Source: Methylobacterium fujisawaense (lineage in GTDB: Bacteria; Pseudomonadota; Alphaproteobacteria; Rhizobiales; Beijerinckiaceae). Taken from it: DNA of 64,000 nt. Every line of letters begins with the position of its first letter. Position 1 is the stretch's first letter. The notes beneath the pieces were generated by a model, which ran no database searches, had not been told where the DNA came from, and saw nothing but the letters and a program-made list of their open reading frames with translations. The stretch covers positions 186,001 to 250,000 of the forward strand of contig NZ_JACJIM010000006.1 in NCBI RefSeq assembly GCF_014138435.1, given 5' to 3'. Positions 1 through 8,753 of this stretch are shown here, piece by piece. A program made the translations under genes and the position numbers.

Positions 1-203
1 ACGGTTCCGACCGGCGTGCGGCTTAGTCTTGGGCATGGCGGTGTTCGTATTCGTCCCCGATCACCTCTTATTAGGATGTCTGTCACAACCTCAAGGGATT
101 CTTAGCGCAATTATGCAACTGTTGCTTGCTGGGCACTCGCGTGTCGGCATTCTTCTGTATTATGAATGCTCCCGCCAGCCTGCGTGCCGAAGCTTGACCG
201 CCG

Positions 204-524
204 ATGGGACCCAAAGCACCTGATCCGGGCGGATCCTCCGGGGATGCGGCGCCGGAGGACAACCCGTTCGATCACCGGGCCCGTCCGCCCGAATCGGCGA
301 CGGGGCGGCTCCTGCAGCGGATCGCCGAAGCCCTGGCGATTCCGGCAGCCACCCTGTACGGCCCGCGCGCCGCCGAACGGGACGATGGCGGTGCCGAACG
401 GCGCGCCGACGAGGCGGAGGCTCTCCTGTCCGCCTTCCGGCGGATCGAGGATCCCGAGCTTCGCCATCGTCTCCTGGACCTCGTGCGGAATCTCGCGGAG
501 CGACGCGCATCGGCTCACCCATAA
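204..524 (+). CDS. Small hypothetical protein, C-terminus like that of Methylobacterium HTH proteins
   Basis: A 106-residue soluble protein. The first 40 residues are low-complexity and polar. From about residue 41 two amphipathic helices appear, including RIAEALAIPAATLYG and a Glu/Leu/Arg-rich terminal helix (EAEALLSAFRRIEDPELRHR). The first resembles the later helices of XRE-type DNA-binding domains, but a full helix-turn-helix is not visible. Codon use looks coding in this frame. The ribosome binding site before the ATG is weak, so the start is uncertain. The 200 bases upstream are AT-richer and could hold its promoter. Function is not recognised; a truncated regulator is one possibility. 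Confidence 0.5.
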   Translation: MGPKAPDPGGSSGDAAPEDNPFDHRARPPESATGRLLQRIAEALAIPAATLYGPRAAERDDGGAERRADEAEALLSAFRRIEDPELRHRLLDLVRNLAERRASAHP

Positions 525-614
525 CGCGCTTCGCCCCTGATCCGCTTCGCCCGTGACGTGCTTGGCCCGCCACGTGCTAACCTTTGCCGGGTTGCAACGC
601 TCGGGCGAGTCGGC

Positions 615-2186
615 ATGCTGAACAGACGATCCTTCATGGCCCTGTCGGGCGCCGCCCTCGCGGCCCCGGCCTTGGCGCAGGGCAGTGCCGCGCGGACGCT
701 CAAATTCATCCCGCAGGCCGACCTTACGGTGCTCGATCCGATCTGGACGACCGCCTACGTGACCCGCAATCACGGGCTCGCCGTGTTCGACACGCTCTAC
801 GGCACCGATGCGCGCTATGCCGCCCAGCCGCAGATGGTGGCGGGCCACACGGTGGAGAACGACGACAAGCTCTGGCGCCTGACCCTGCGGCCCGGGCTCA
901 CCTTCCACGACGGCAGCCCCGTGCTCGCCCGCGACTGCGTGGCGAGCATCGCCCGCTGGGGCAAGCGCGACGCCATGGGCCAGACGCTCATGGCCTACAC
1001 GGACGAACTCTCGGCCCCCGACGACCGGACGATCCAGTTCCGGCTGAAGAAGCCCTTCGCACTCCTGCCGGAGGCCCTCGGTAAGGTCGGATCCTCGATC
1101 TGCGCCATCATGCCGGAGCGGCTCGCCAAGACCGACCCGTTCACGCAGGTGACCGAGATGGTCGGCAGCGGCCCCTTCCGCTTCAAGGCGGACGAGCGCG
1201 TCGTCGGCGCCCGGGTGGTCTACGAGCGCTTTGCCGGCTACGTCCCCCGCGAGGGCGGCGAGCCGCAATGGACCTCGGGTCCGAAGCGCGTCTTCGTCGA
1301 CCGGGTCGAGTGGCACGTCATTCCCGACCAAGCCACCGCCGCCTCGGCCATGCAGACCGGCGAGATGGATTGGTGGGAGCAGCCGCCGGCCGATCTCGTT
1401 CCGACCCTGGGCGGGCTCACGACGCGGATCACCGACCCGACCGGCCTGATCGGCTGCCTGCGGATGAACCAGCTTCAGCCGCCCTTCGACAACCCGGCCA
1501 TCCGGCAGGTGCTGCTGAAGGTCGTCGACCAGACCGACTTCATGCAGGCGGTGACCGGCACCGATCCCAAGCTGATTCACGTGCCCACCGGGTTCTTCTG
1601 CCCCGGCCTGCCGATGGCGAGCGATGTCGGCCTCGATGTCCTCACGAGCAAGCGCGACTACGAGGCGGCCAAGACGGCGCTGGCGGCGGCGGGCTACAAG
1701 GGCGAGAAGGTGGTGCTGATGGGCGCCTCGGACTTCCCCAGCCTCAAGGCGCTCGCCGACGTGGCGGCCGACATGCTCACGCGCGCCGGCTTCAACGTCG
1801 ACTATCAGGTCATGGACTGGGGCTCGGTGGTGCAGCGGCGCGCCAAGAAGGACCCGATCGCCCAGGGCGGCTGGAGCGCCTTCTGCACTTTCTGGGCGGG
1901 GCTCGACCAGGCCAACCCGGCGGTCAGCGCCTTCCTGCGCGGGACCGGGCAGAGCGCCGCGATCGGCTGGCCCACCAGCGAGAAGATCGAGGCGTTGCGG
2001 GACCAGTGGCTGGATGCTCCGGACACCGCCGCGCGCAAGCAGCTCGCGGGCGCCCTTCAGCGGCAGGCCTTCAGCGACCTGCCCTACCTGCCCCTCGGGC
2101 AATACTTCAACCAGACCTCGTACAAGCCGTCCCTGACCGGCGTGCTCGACGGCGTGCCGATGTTCTGGAACGTGAAGAAGGGGTGA
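615..2186 (+). CDS. ABC transporter solute-binding protein, family 5 (peptide/dipeptide type)
   Basis: Periplasmic solute-binding lipoprotein-like component of a dipeptide/oligopeptide-type ABC importer, 523 residues. The start at the ATG giving MLNRRSFMALSGAALAAPAL was chosen because it begins a Tat/Sec-like signal ending in ALA-Q; a longer frame begins 19 codons earlier. Family 5 hallmarks follow: LTVLDPIWTTAY near the mature N-terminus, a DGSPVLARDCVASI segment (family form DG.p.tA.DV..S) and a C-terminal PLGQYFNQTSYKP. The length is typical. No permease or ATPase gene is adjacent, so this is an orphan binding protein whose partner lies elsewhere. The ligand cannot be read from the sequence. 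Confidence 0.9.
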   Translation: MLNRRSFMALSGAALAAPALAQGSAARTLKFIPQADLTVLDPIWTTAYVTRNHGLAVFDTLYGTDARYAAQPQMVAGHTVENDDKLWRLTLRPGLTFHDGSPVLARDCVASIARWGKRDAMGQTLMAYTDELSAPDDRTIQFRLKKPFALLPEALGKVGSSICAIMPERLAKTDPFTQVTEMVGSGPFRFKADERVVGARVVYERFAGYVPREGGEPQWTSGPKRVFVDRVEWHVIPDQATAASAMQTGEMDWWEQPPADLVPTLGGLTTRITDPTGLIGCLRMNQLQPPFDNPAIRQVLLKVVDQTDFMQAVTGTDPKLIHVPTGFFCPGLPMASDVGLDVLTSKRDYEAAKTALAAAGYKGEKVVLMGASDFPSLKALADVAADMLTRAGFNVDYQVMDWGSVVQRRAKKDPIAQGGWSAFCTFWAGLDQANPAVSAFLRGTGQSAAIGWPTSEKIEALRDQWLDAPDTAARKQLAGALQRQAFSDLPYLPLGQYFNQTSYKPSLTGVLDGVPMFWNVKKG

Positions 2187-2725
2187 CGGGCGGCGGACCG
2201 CCGTCCCGACCCGGACCTGCGGCACGGCGGTCGCTCCGAACCAGACCGAGGCCCCGGCGTCGGGAGCCGCCCGCCGTGTCTCCGTCCCGGCGAGCGGCGC
2301 CGGCAACCCGGAATTGCGGGACGTCACCGAGCGTCGCGCGGCCTGGATGGCCGCCGGATGGCGCTTCGCGCCCCGCAGGTGCGGCAGCCCGGCGCGCGCG
2401 CCTGCAGGCGATCGCGGCCGGCAGCTTGGCGGACGCATACGCCGTCGGGCTTCGACAGATCCGATCCGTTGAAGCCCGATGGCGCTTCCCAGCCGCGGCG
2501 GCCGCGGGTTAAGCTGAGGTTGGCACAGGTCACAACCAGAGATGACCGGCCCGCGAGGAAGCCCGAGACGAGACGCCCGGCCCGCCGCTCACGGGGGGCC
2601 CCGCGGCGACGTCGAGCCCCGTGCGGGCCCGGCCGTAATCTGGAGCCGTGACCTGGAGCCGTGACCTGGATCGATCCGGACCCCGGGGGCCCGGCCCGAG
2701 CCCACGACACGCGCGAGGATAGGCC
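2187..2725. other. Intergenic region, 539 bp
   Basis: No convincing gene. Immediately after the upstream stop codon there is a short stem (cggcg/cgccg, 2191-2203, loop gac) that could act as a weak terminator. A 13-bp tandem repeat lies at 2640-2670. The promoter of the downstream MFS gene must lie here but no consensus was recognised. Confidence 0.5.
2640..2670. repeat. 13-bp tandem repeat upstream of the MFS gene
   Basis: The unit ctggagccgtgac occurs twice in direct succession (2640-2652, 2653-2665) followed by a partial ctgga. It ends 55 bp before the MFS start codon, so a binding-site role is possible but unproven. Confidence 0.6.
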
Positions 2726-4036
2726 ATGGACGACGCCGCCCTGGAACGCTCGGCGATGCGCAGGATCGGCTGGCGGCTCGTGCCGTTCCTGATCCTCGCC
2801 TACTTCGTGTCCTTCCTGGACCGCGTGAATGTCGGCTTCGCGGCGATCCAGATGAACCACGATGTCGGCCTGTCGGCGACCGTGTTCGGCTGGGGCGCCG
2901 GGATCTTCTTCCTCGGCTATTTCCTGATGGAGATCCCCAGCAACCTGATGCTGGAGCGCTTCGGGGCGCGGCTGTGGATCGCCCGGATCATGGCCACCTG
3001 GGGCCTGATCTCCGCCGCCATGGCGCTGGTGCAGGGGCCGTGGTCGTTCATCGCCCTGCGCTTCCTGCTGGGGCTCGCCGAGGCCGGCTTCTTCCCCGGC
3101 GTGATCCTCTACCTCACCTACTGGTTCCCCTCCGCCTACCGGGCGCGGATCATCGGGATCTTCATGATCTCGATCCCGATCTCGTCCTTCCTCGGCTCGC
3201 CGATCTCCGGCGCGCTGCTCAACGTGACGGGGTTCGGCCTCGCCGGCTGGCAGTGGCTGTTCATCCTCGAGGGCCTGCCGGCGGTGGTCCTGGCCGTCGC
3301 GGTCCTGTGGTTCCTGCCGGACGGGCCGCGGGAGGCGGCGTGGCTGCCGGCGGCCGAGCGGGACTGGCTGGAGCGGCAGCTCCGGTCCGAGGCGGCGCGC
3401 AACACCCGCCGCGGCGCGCCCGCGAAGCCGCCGCTCTGGGAGATCCTGCGCGACCGGCGGCTCGCCCTCTTCGCGGCGATCTATTTCGGCTCGACGGCGA
3501 GCAGCTACGGGCTGTCGTTCTGGACGCCGCAGATCGTCAAGAGCTTCGGCCTCGGCAATGTCGAGACCGGGCTCCTGAACAGCATCCCGTACGGATTCGC
3601 GTCCTTGGCCATGGTCCTCTGGGGCCGGCACAGCGACCGGACCGCCGAGCGGCGCTGGCACCTCGCGCTCTCGTTCCTGGTCCTGGCGCTGGGGCTCGCG
3701 GGCGGGACGGTCCTCTCGGGGCTCGGCCCGGTCGTGGCGGCGCTGACGGTCGCGGCGGTCGGCGTCTACATGCTCAAGGGGCCGTTCTGGGCGCTCGCGA
3801 CCGAGCAGATGCCGCCCGCCACGGCGGCGGCGAGCATCGCGGCGATCAACGCGGTCGGAAATCTCGGCGGCTTCCTGGGCCCCTACCTGATCGGCGCGAT
3901 CAAGGACGGGACCGGCAGCTTCACCCTGAGCCTTCTGCCCCTGGTGGCCTTCGCCTTGCTCTCGGCCGCCCTGTCACTGGTGCCGGGCCGTGCCCCGCGT
4001 CCCGACCGGGGTACGCCGCGCCCGTCGACCGTCTGA
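2726..4036 (+). CDS. MFS transporter, anion:cation symporter (ACS) family
   Basis: Inner-membrane secondary transporter of 436 residues with about twelve hydrophobic segments. The N-terminus (RLVPFLILAYFVSFLDRVNV) carries the D-R-x-N-x-G signature of the ACS branch, whose members import organic anions such as tartrate, phthalate, hexuronates and 4-hydroxyphenylacetate with protons. The motif FFLGYFLMEIPSNLMLERFG and the loop G-R-H-S-D-R (residues about 298-303) are the usual MFS loop motifs. A purine-rich gcgagga precedes the ATG. It stands alone: the next gene is a VOC protein 341 bp away. The substrate cannot be assigned from the sequence. Confidence 0.92.
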   Translation: MDDAALERSAMRRIGWRLVPFLILAYFVSFLDRVNVGFAAIQMNHDVGLSATVFGWGAGIFFLGYFLMEIPSNLMLERFGARLWIARIMATWGLISAAMALVQGPWSFIALRFLLGLAEAGFFPGVILYLTYWFPSAYRARIIGIFMISIPISSFLGSPISGALLNVTGFGLAGWQWLFILEGLPAVVLAVAVLWFLPDGPREAAWLPAAERDWLERQLRSEAARNTRRGAPAKPPLWEILRDRRLALFAAIYFGSTASSYGLSFWTPQIVKSFGLGNVETGLLNSIPYGFASLAMVLWGRHSDRTAERRWHLALSFLVLALGLAGGTVLSGLGPVVAALTVAAVGVYMLKGPFWALATEQMPPATAAASIAAINAVGNLGGFLGPYLIGAIKDGTGSFTLSLLPLVAFALLSAALSLVPGRAPRPDRGTPRPSTV

Positions 4037-4377
4037 GCCCGGCGCGGCGGCGAACCGAGTCCGGGACCGGCCGGTTGGCCCTGGTGCCGCCATCGCCCGG
4101 CACGGCGCCGATCCGGACCGGATCGGGGCCCGCCGGCCGGGCGCACCGATGACCGGGAGCCGGACCCATGACGTTGGACGACGCCTTGCAGGACGCCGTC
4201 CGGGCGGAGCCGACGCGTCAGGCCGAGGCGGATCGACCGCGAGGCTCTGCCGACGGTGACCGCCGGCGCGGTCGCCGGCGGACCGCGCGGCTCGCGCGGC
4301 GTCGCGGAACATCCCCGCCGGACGATCGAGCCCGGCGGCCGGGCCGCCCGTGACCGAGATGCCGTCAGGAGATCGCC
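4037..4377. other. Intergenic region, 341 bp
   Basis: GC-rich spacer between the MFS and VOC genes. Short frames in it are Arg/Pro-rich and look like compositional artefacts. Apart from the gtcagga ribosome binding site just before 4378, nothing is recognised. Confidence 0.4.
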
Positions 4378-4791
4378 GTGCCCAAGCTCAACGCCATCCT
4401 GGAGACGGCGCTGTACGTCGCGGATCTCGACCGCGCCGAAGCCTTCTACCGCGACACAATGGGATTGCCCTGCCTCTTCACGGATTTCCGCATGCGCGCC
4501 TTCGACGTCGGCGGCCGCGGCGTCCTCCTGCTCTTCCCGGAGGGCGGGTCCCTGCAGCCGATCGAGACGCCGGGCGGGCTCATCCCGCCGCATGACGGCC
4601 GCGGCCCGGCCCATGTCGCGTTCTCGATCGACGCGGACGCCCTCGCGTCCTGGGAGGAGCATCTCGCGGCCTCCGGCGTGGCCGTCGAGGGGCGCACCCG
4701 CTGGCCGAGGGGCGGCGTCAGCGTCTACTTCCGCGACCCGGACGGGCACCTGCTCGAGCTGGCCACCCCCGGCCTCTGGAAGGGCTACTGA
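4378..4791 (+). CDS. VOC-family (glyoxalase/bleomycin-resistance-like) protein
   Basis: A 137-residue protein spanning one vicinal-oxygen-chelate module pair. The start is GTG at 4378, supported by an aggag sequence seven bases upstream. The N-terminal ALYVADLDRAEAFYRDTMGL and the C-terminal VYFRDPDGHLLELATP are the two beta-alpha-beta-beta-beta halves; the glutamate of HLLEL and the histidine of PAHVAF are probable metal ligands. Members isomerise hemithioacetals, open aromatic rings or bind antibiotics; the reaction here is not determinable. It ends 38 bp before a strong convergent terminator shared with the outer membrane protein gene on the other strand. Confidence 0.87.
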   Translation: MPKLNAILETALYVADLDRAEAFYRDTMGLPCLFTDFRMRAFDVGGRGVLLLFPEGGSLQPIETPGGLIPPHDGRGPAHVAFSIDADALASWEEHLAASGVAVEGRTRWPRGGVSVYFRDPDGHLLELATPGLWKGY

Positions 4792-4822
4792 GACGGCGCC
4801 GGGCCGCGTCGGGGCGGCCCTC

Positions 4823-5698
4823 AACGCCGAAGGGGCCGCGTCCTTTCGGACGCGGCCCCTTGCGAGCTCGGCTTGGCGCGGCGGTCGGGATCCGACCGCC
4901 GCGGCGCGGTCTTAGTAGGAGCCGAACTTGTAGTTCAGGCCGGCGCGGACGACGGCGAACTCGTCGGAACGGCGGCCGATGCCGCTGTAGACGACGGGGA
5001 AGTTGTTGGCGGCGTTGATGACGAACGCGCCCTGGTTGCGGGTGTTGCGGTCGAGGTTGACGTACAGGCCTTCGACCTTGAGCGTCACGGCCGACGAGCG
5101 GAAGAAGTTCAGGAAGGAGTCGGTGGGCAGGGCATACTCGACGCCGCCGCCGACGGCCCAGCCGGTGCGGAAGCTGTCGTTGCCGGCGTAGCCGCCGAAG
5201 GAGCGGTCGGCGCTGCCGGATCCGTAGGCGAAGCCGCCGGTGCCATACACGAGGGTGCGGTCGAAGGCGTAGCCGAGGCGGCCGCGGACGGTGCCGAAGA
5301 AGTCGAGGCTGGAGAGGCCGCGCGGGTCGGTGACGTAGTAGCCGGGGGCCAGCGCGCCGGCGACGAAGGCGTTGTTCCGGTTACGGCCGAAGTCGAGGTA
5401 CTGGGCATCGGCCTCGATACCGAACACGACGCCGGAGCCGGGGGTCAGCTGCCAGTTGTAGCCGATCTGGCCACCGCCGGAGAAGCCGTCCTGGCTGCGG
5501 TTGCGGAAGGAGGCGACGGTGCCGGGAGCGGCGTAGGGGAACGGCACGGCGAAGGTGTTGCCGGTGTTGCGGTCGCTGGCGTCGAAAGCGTAGCCGGCGT
5601 TGATACCGAAGTAGGCGCCGGTCCAGGTGAAGACCGGGACGGGGGTGAAGACCGGCGGCGGGGCGGCGCGGCGCGGCAGGTCGGCGGCCGAGGCGGCA
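4823..5698. repeat. Duplicated segment, copy 1 (outer membrane protein plus terminator)
   Basis: These 876 bases align without gaps to 58853-59728 (offset 54030). I count about eleven substitutions, all silent within the gene. Identity begins a few bases before the terminator stem and ends inside the signal-peptide codons, where the two copies abruptly diverge. Confidence 0.95.
4830..4861. terminator. Bidirectional stem-loop terminator between convergent genes
   Basis: A perfect 14-bp GC-rich stem (4830-4843 with 4848-4861, core ggggccgcgtcc) closed by the loop tttc, lying between the convergent VOC and outer membrane protein genes. It lacks a long T run, as is common in high-GC alphaproteobacteria. 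An identical copy sits at 58860-58891. Confidence 0.75.
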
Positions 5699-5748
5699 CC
5701 GGTCAGGAGGGCCGTGGCGGCGCTCGCGAGAAGAAGCTTCTTGATCAT
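4912..5748 (-). CDS. Omp25/31-family outer membrane beta-barrel protein, copy 1
   Basis: A 278-residue outer membrane protein. The signal peptide is MIKKLLLASAATALLTGAASA and is followed by ADLPRRAAPPPVFTPVPVF, the start typical of the rhizobial Omp25/Omp31 (opacity-like) group. The phrase FTWTGAYFGINAGYAF begins an eight-stranded barrel with alternating aromatic strands, and the protein ends in LNYKFGSY with an aromatic C-terminal residue. The mature sequence is identical to that encoded at 58942-59775 although the signal peptides differ. It is transcribed alone and ends at a strong stem-loop. The likely role is envelope structure or porin function; its exact cargo is unknown. Confidence 0.93.
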   Translation of the reverse strand: MIKKLLLASAATALLTGAASAADLPRRAAPPPVFTPVPVFTWTGAYFGINAGYAFDASDRNTGNTFAVPFPYAAPGTVASFRNRSQDGFSGGGQIGYNWQLTPGSGVVFGIEADAQYLDFGRNRNNAFVAGALAPGYYVTDPRGLSSLDFFGTVRGRLGYAFDRTLVYGTGGFAYGSGSADRSFGGYAGNDSFRTGWAVGGGVEYALPTDSFLNFFRSSAVTLKVEGLYVNLDRNTRNQGAFVINAANNFPVVYSGIGRRSDEFAVVRAGLNYKFGSY

Positions 5749-6140
5749 CTGGTCCTCTGTCTCCCGTTAGGCGGGATGTGTGCGGGGCGGACAGGACGTC
5801 AGGATGTGCGGACGCGATAGTGCATTGTTGCAACAGCGTCGGCGGGGGTCCGGAGGCGGTGGACCGGAAGGTGCGCTGGAGCACATCATCTCGGCGTCGT
5901 GATCGAAGGATCGGGAACTATTTCGTGACATCTGCCACGTCGCCCCGCCGCGATGACCAATATGTCGGGCGTCGCCCGCTCATCTCTCCGCGTCTCGCCA
6001 CGCGCGGGCGATCCGATCACGCCGAACCGCTTCGGCGAAACGCTTGATCCAAGTTGTTGTCCGCGCCGTCGCGCGCAGTGAGGCTTCAACCGAAGAAGAC
6101 GCCCGAGGCGACCCCGAGGCGACGTCGCGGAGGGCGCTTC
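5749..6140. other. Divergent intergenic region, 392 bp
   Basis: Promoter region for outer membrane protein copy 1 (minus strand, with agaggacc before its ATG) and for the GAF protein (plus strand). A 7-bp stem cgccgaa/ttcggcg with loop ccgc lies at 6020-6037. No gene seen. Confidence 0.5.
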
Positions 6141-6671
6141 ATGGATCGATCGGCCTGCTTCCACGACGCGTCCCAGATGGCTGAACGTCCCCTGGATTCC
6201 GACGCCGGTCTGGTTCGGGCCTCGTGCCGGCTGGCGACCGCCCGCTTCCTCGAGGACATCGTGACGATCCTGCGGGAGACGGCCCGGGAGATCGCCGGCT
6301 CCGATGGGATTGCCGTGGTGCTGCGCGAGGGCGACGCCTCATTCTACGCCGCCGAGGACGCCATCGAGCCGTTGTGGCGCGGCCGCCGGTTTCCGTTGAC
6401 GGACTGCGTTTCGGGACGGGCCATGCTCGATGGCGCGACCATCGTCGTGCCGGACATCGAGTGCGATCCCCGGGTGCCGATCGCGGCCTACCGACTGACC
6501 TCGATGCGCAGTCTCGTGGTGGTTCCGATCGGCTCCCCCGAGCCGGTCGCCGCCCTCAGCGCCTATTGGTGCGCCTCCGTCATCCCCGACGACGGGACCG
6601 TTCGCCGGCTCGAGGGTCTGGCCCGGCACGCGGCGGCGGCCTTGGATCGGATCCGTCCGAGCGGGCCGTGA
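6141..6671 (+). CDS. GAF-domain protein
   Basis: A 176-residue cytoplasmic protein consisting almost entirely of one GAF domain (roughly residues 25-170). Seen: an N-terminal helix leading into TILRETAREIAGSDGIAVVL, the core strand FPLTDCVSGRAMLDGATIVV, then PDIECDPRVPIAAYRLTSM and the RSLVVVPIGSPEPVAALSAY strand pair. GAF domains bind small ligands or chromophores and usually feed kinases or cyclases. No output domain is present, so it probably acts in trans. The start at 6141 was chosen for the cggaggg upstream and because 29 extra N-terminal residues of the longer frame are Arg-rich. Confidence 0.8.
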   Translation: MDRSACFHDASQMAERPLDSDAGLVRASCRLATARFLEDIVTILRETAREIAGSDGIAVVLREGDASFYAAEDAIEPLWRGRRFPLTDCVSGRAMLDGATIVVPDIECDPRVPIAAYRLTSMRSLVVVPIGSPEPVAALSAYWCASVIPDDGTVRRLEGLARHAAAALDRIRPSGP

Positions 6672-6775
6672 CGGTCGGTGCCGGCCGTTCGGATCCTGCG
6701 TGCCGGCGGGATCGATCGGCCGCTCAGGCCGTTCCCCGCCTTCATCGCCCTGCACGGAAGTCCCAGACCCTCCTC

Positions 6776-6925
6776 ATGAAGCGCCTCACCCTCATCGGCA
6801 TCTTCGTCGCCCTGCTGCTCGCCATTGTGGCGATTGCGGCCACGTGGTCGACGGTCACGCCCGTCAATCCGGCCGTCGCGCCGGATACGTCGTCGACACC
6901 CAACCCCACCGCCCAGAGGAAATGA
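6776..6925 (+). CDS. Small single-span membrane protein
   Basis: A 49-residue peptide: MKRLTLIGIFVALLLAIVAI makes a basic N-terminus and one transmembrane helix, followed by a Thr/Pro/Ser-rich periplasmic tail. This layout is common for real small membrane proteins, and the frame is the only one here giving a hydrophobic helix. The ribosome binding site is not obvious (ggaag lies about 16 bases upstream). Function unknown. Confidence 0.45.
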   Translation: MKRLTLIGIFVALLLAIVAIAATWSTVTPVNPAVAPDTSSTPNPTAQRK

Positions 6926-7018
6926 TGCGGCATGACGGGCCGCCCGGCGTGCCGATCCTGATCGACCGGACCCGCTGATGAAATCTCCGTCGAGATTCTG
7001 GCAAAGAGGCACATTTCT

Positions 7019-7663
7019 ATGCCAGATCATCCCGGTTGTGCGGCCGGGATTCGCGTCATGAGTGAGATTTCGAGGACGCCGATCGACGCGACCGACGGAT
7101 TCAATACGCCGTTCGACCGGTTGCAGGCCGCCCTCGATGCATCCGGCGTGGTCGGCGCCTGGGACTGGGACATCCGCCGCGGCACCATAGTCTATGATGC
7201 CGGCGCGGCCCGGCTGCTCACCGGCGATCCGGCCCTCGCCGGTACGGAGATCAGCGGCGCCGACGCGCTGGCCGCCGTCCATCCGGACGACCATCCGTGG
7301 CTGCTGGACCAGGTCCAGCGGGCCGTGCGGTCGGGTGGTCTGGTGCTGGCCGAGTACCGCGTCGTGCAGGGCGGAGCCGAGCACTGGCTGATCAGCCGCG
7401 GACGGACCGTCCCGGATTCCGCGGGGCGTCCGGTCCGGGCGCGTGGCATCATCATCGACATCACGGAACTCCGGGAAGGCGGCGGCCGCTACGTCTTCAC
7501 CAGCGCGGCGGCGCCGGACGACCCCTTGAGCCGTGCGGCCGATCTGGCCATCGCGCTGAGGCAGACGCTCGGCGAGGATGCGGCGTCGGAACTCCGCCTC
7601 GCGGCCGACGGATTGTTGATGAGCCTCGGCCGCGCCCTGGCCCGGACGATGGGTCGACGCTGA
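7019..7663 (+). CDS. PAS-domain protein (PAS_3 type)
   Basis: A 214-residue cytoplasmic protein with one PAS domain (about residues 28-155): ALDASGVVGAWDWDIRRG, LLTGDPALAG, AVHPDDHPWLLDQVQRAV and the C-terminal cap GIIIDITELREGG are the usual PAS_3/PAC elements. The remaining 60 residues are helical (DLAIALRQTLGEDAA) and could mediate dimerisation. No kinase, cyclase or DNA-binding domain follows, so this is a stand-alone sensor. The ATG at 7019 has gaggca upstream; an alternative ATG at 7058 would remove 13 residues outside the domain. Confidence 0.75.
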   Translation: MPDHPGCAAGIRVMSEISRTPIDATDGFNTPFDRLQAALDASGVVGAWDWDIRRGTIVYDAGAARLLTGDPALAGTEISGADALAAVHPDDHPWLLDQVQRAVRSGGLVLAEYRVVQGGAEHWLISRGRTVPDSAGRPVRARGIIIDITELREGGGRYVFTSAAAPDDPLSRAADLAIALRQTLGEDAASELRLAADGLLMSLGRALARTMGRR

Positions 7664-8294
7664 GCGGGATCCGGGTGAACTCCGACCGGACCGCCCACGC
7701 GATCCTCCGGGAGGATCCGCCGGGCTGGCCGGGAGGAACGCAAGGCACAGGATCTCGAGGCCGCCCGCGAAGCGTTCGGAACGCGTGCGCCGGACCGTTC
7801 GGCCGGCCCGGCGAAAGCTTCCGATCCTGCGGCTCTCGGCAGCGGTCCCGCGTCCGCGGCCCTGCGGATCCCGGGCCCGACGAAGCTCCCGAAAGCGGCG
7901 GCCAGGACACCCGGCCGCCCGAGCCGCTGCGCGGCATGCCAACCTGGGGCGCCTGACGGTGATCGCCGGCACGGTCCGGGGCCACCGCCGACCGTCGCGT
8001 CGGAGACGCGCCTGTTCGCGATGCCATTGCCGGTTCCGGCAAGCGGGCGGCTGCGCCGCACGGGTGCCGAATCTGGCCGCCACCCGGGTGTCCATGATCC
8101 CGGACGATCTTCGGTGGCACGAGACGGGTCGTCACGCGATCCCGGTGACCGACGCGGCGCCATCGCCTCTCGGAGGCCGTAGGGCACGAGAAAATCGGAA
8201 TCTATTCGATGAGTCTTCGTTCGATTTTTACCTTGTTTAAACCCTTGTTGAGCCCAAACGATCTGAACGTAAACCGCTATTTGGAAATCTGCAC
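7664..8294. other. Intergenic region, 631 bp
   Basis: The first 500 bases are GC-rich and hold only Arg/Pro-rich frames that look non-coding. The last 100 bases are strikingly AT-rich (around 8200-8290) and must contain the mucR-like promoter; MucR proteins bind AT-rich DNA and commonly repress their own genes. Confidence 0.5.
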
Positions 8295-8753
8295 ATGAAC
8301 GAGACCTTCGATGAAGCCTCCAACACCTTGGCCGTTATAACGGCCGAGCTTGTTGCGGCCTACGTGTCGAACAATCCGGTTCCGGCCTCGGAGTTGCCGG
8401 CCCTGATCGCGCGGGTGCATGGCGCGGTCAGCGGGCTCGTCGCCGGGACCCTGACGCCGGAATCCGGGGCGGCGCCCCAGGCCGAGATCGAGAAGCCGGG
8501 CGCGGCCCAGGTCCGCAAGTCGGTCCGGCAGGACGGGATCGTCAGCTTCATCGACGGCAAGACCTACAAGACGCTGAAGCGCCACTTGGCCAGCCACGGC
8601 CTCGATCCGCGCAGCTACCGGGACCGCTACGGCCTTCCGGCCGACTACCCGATGGTCGCCCCGGGCTATGCCGAGCAGCGCTCCGCCCTCGCCAAGGCGA
8701 TCGGCCTGGGCCAGCCCGGCGCCATGGCCCGTCGCGGCGGCGCGAAGCGCTGA
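8295..8753 (+). CDS. MucR/Ros-family transcriptional regulator
   Basis: A 152-residue DNA-binding protein of the MucR/Ros family, which represses exopolysaccharide, motility and cell-cycle genes in alphaproteobacteria. The first 60 residues are the helical oligomerisation part (TAELVAAYVSNNPVPASELP). The C-terminal domain contains DGKTYKTLKRHLASHGLDP, RSYRDRYGLPADYPMVAPGY and the basic helix SEQRSALAK-like AEQRSALAKAIGLG. The cysteine that normally supplies a zinc ligand (I-C-L-E-D-G) is a serine here (I-V-S-F-I-D-G), so zinc is probably not bound in the classical way. It follows a long AT-rich leader and stands alone. Confidence 0.9.
   Translation: MNETFDEASNTLAVITAELVAAYVSNNPVPASELPALIARVHGAVSGLVAGTLTPESGAAPQAEIEKPGAAQVRKSVRQDGIVSFIDGKTYKTLKRHLASHGLDPRSYRDRYGLPADYPMVAPGYAEQRSALAKAIGLGQPGAMARRGGAKR

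Noticed and set aside
111-2438. 775-codon minus-strand frame
   Set aside because: Antisense to the ABC binding protein gene; composition not protein-like.
7785-8240. 151-codon plus-strand frame upstream of the MucR-type gene
   Set aside because: Arg/Pro/Ser-rich, no ribosome binding site and no recognisable fold; it ends in the AT-rich promoter region.
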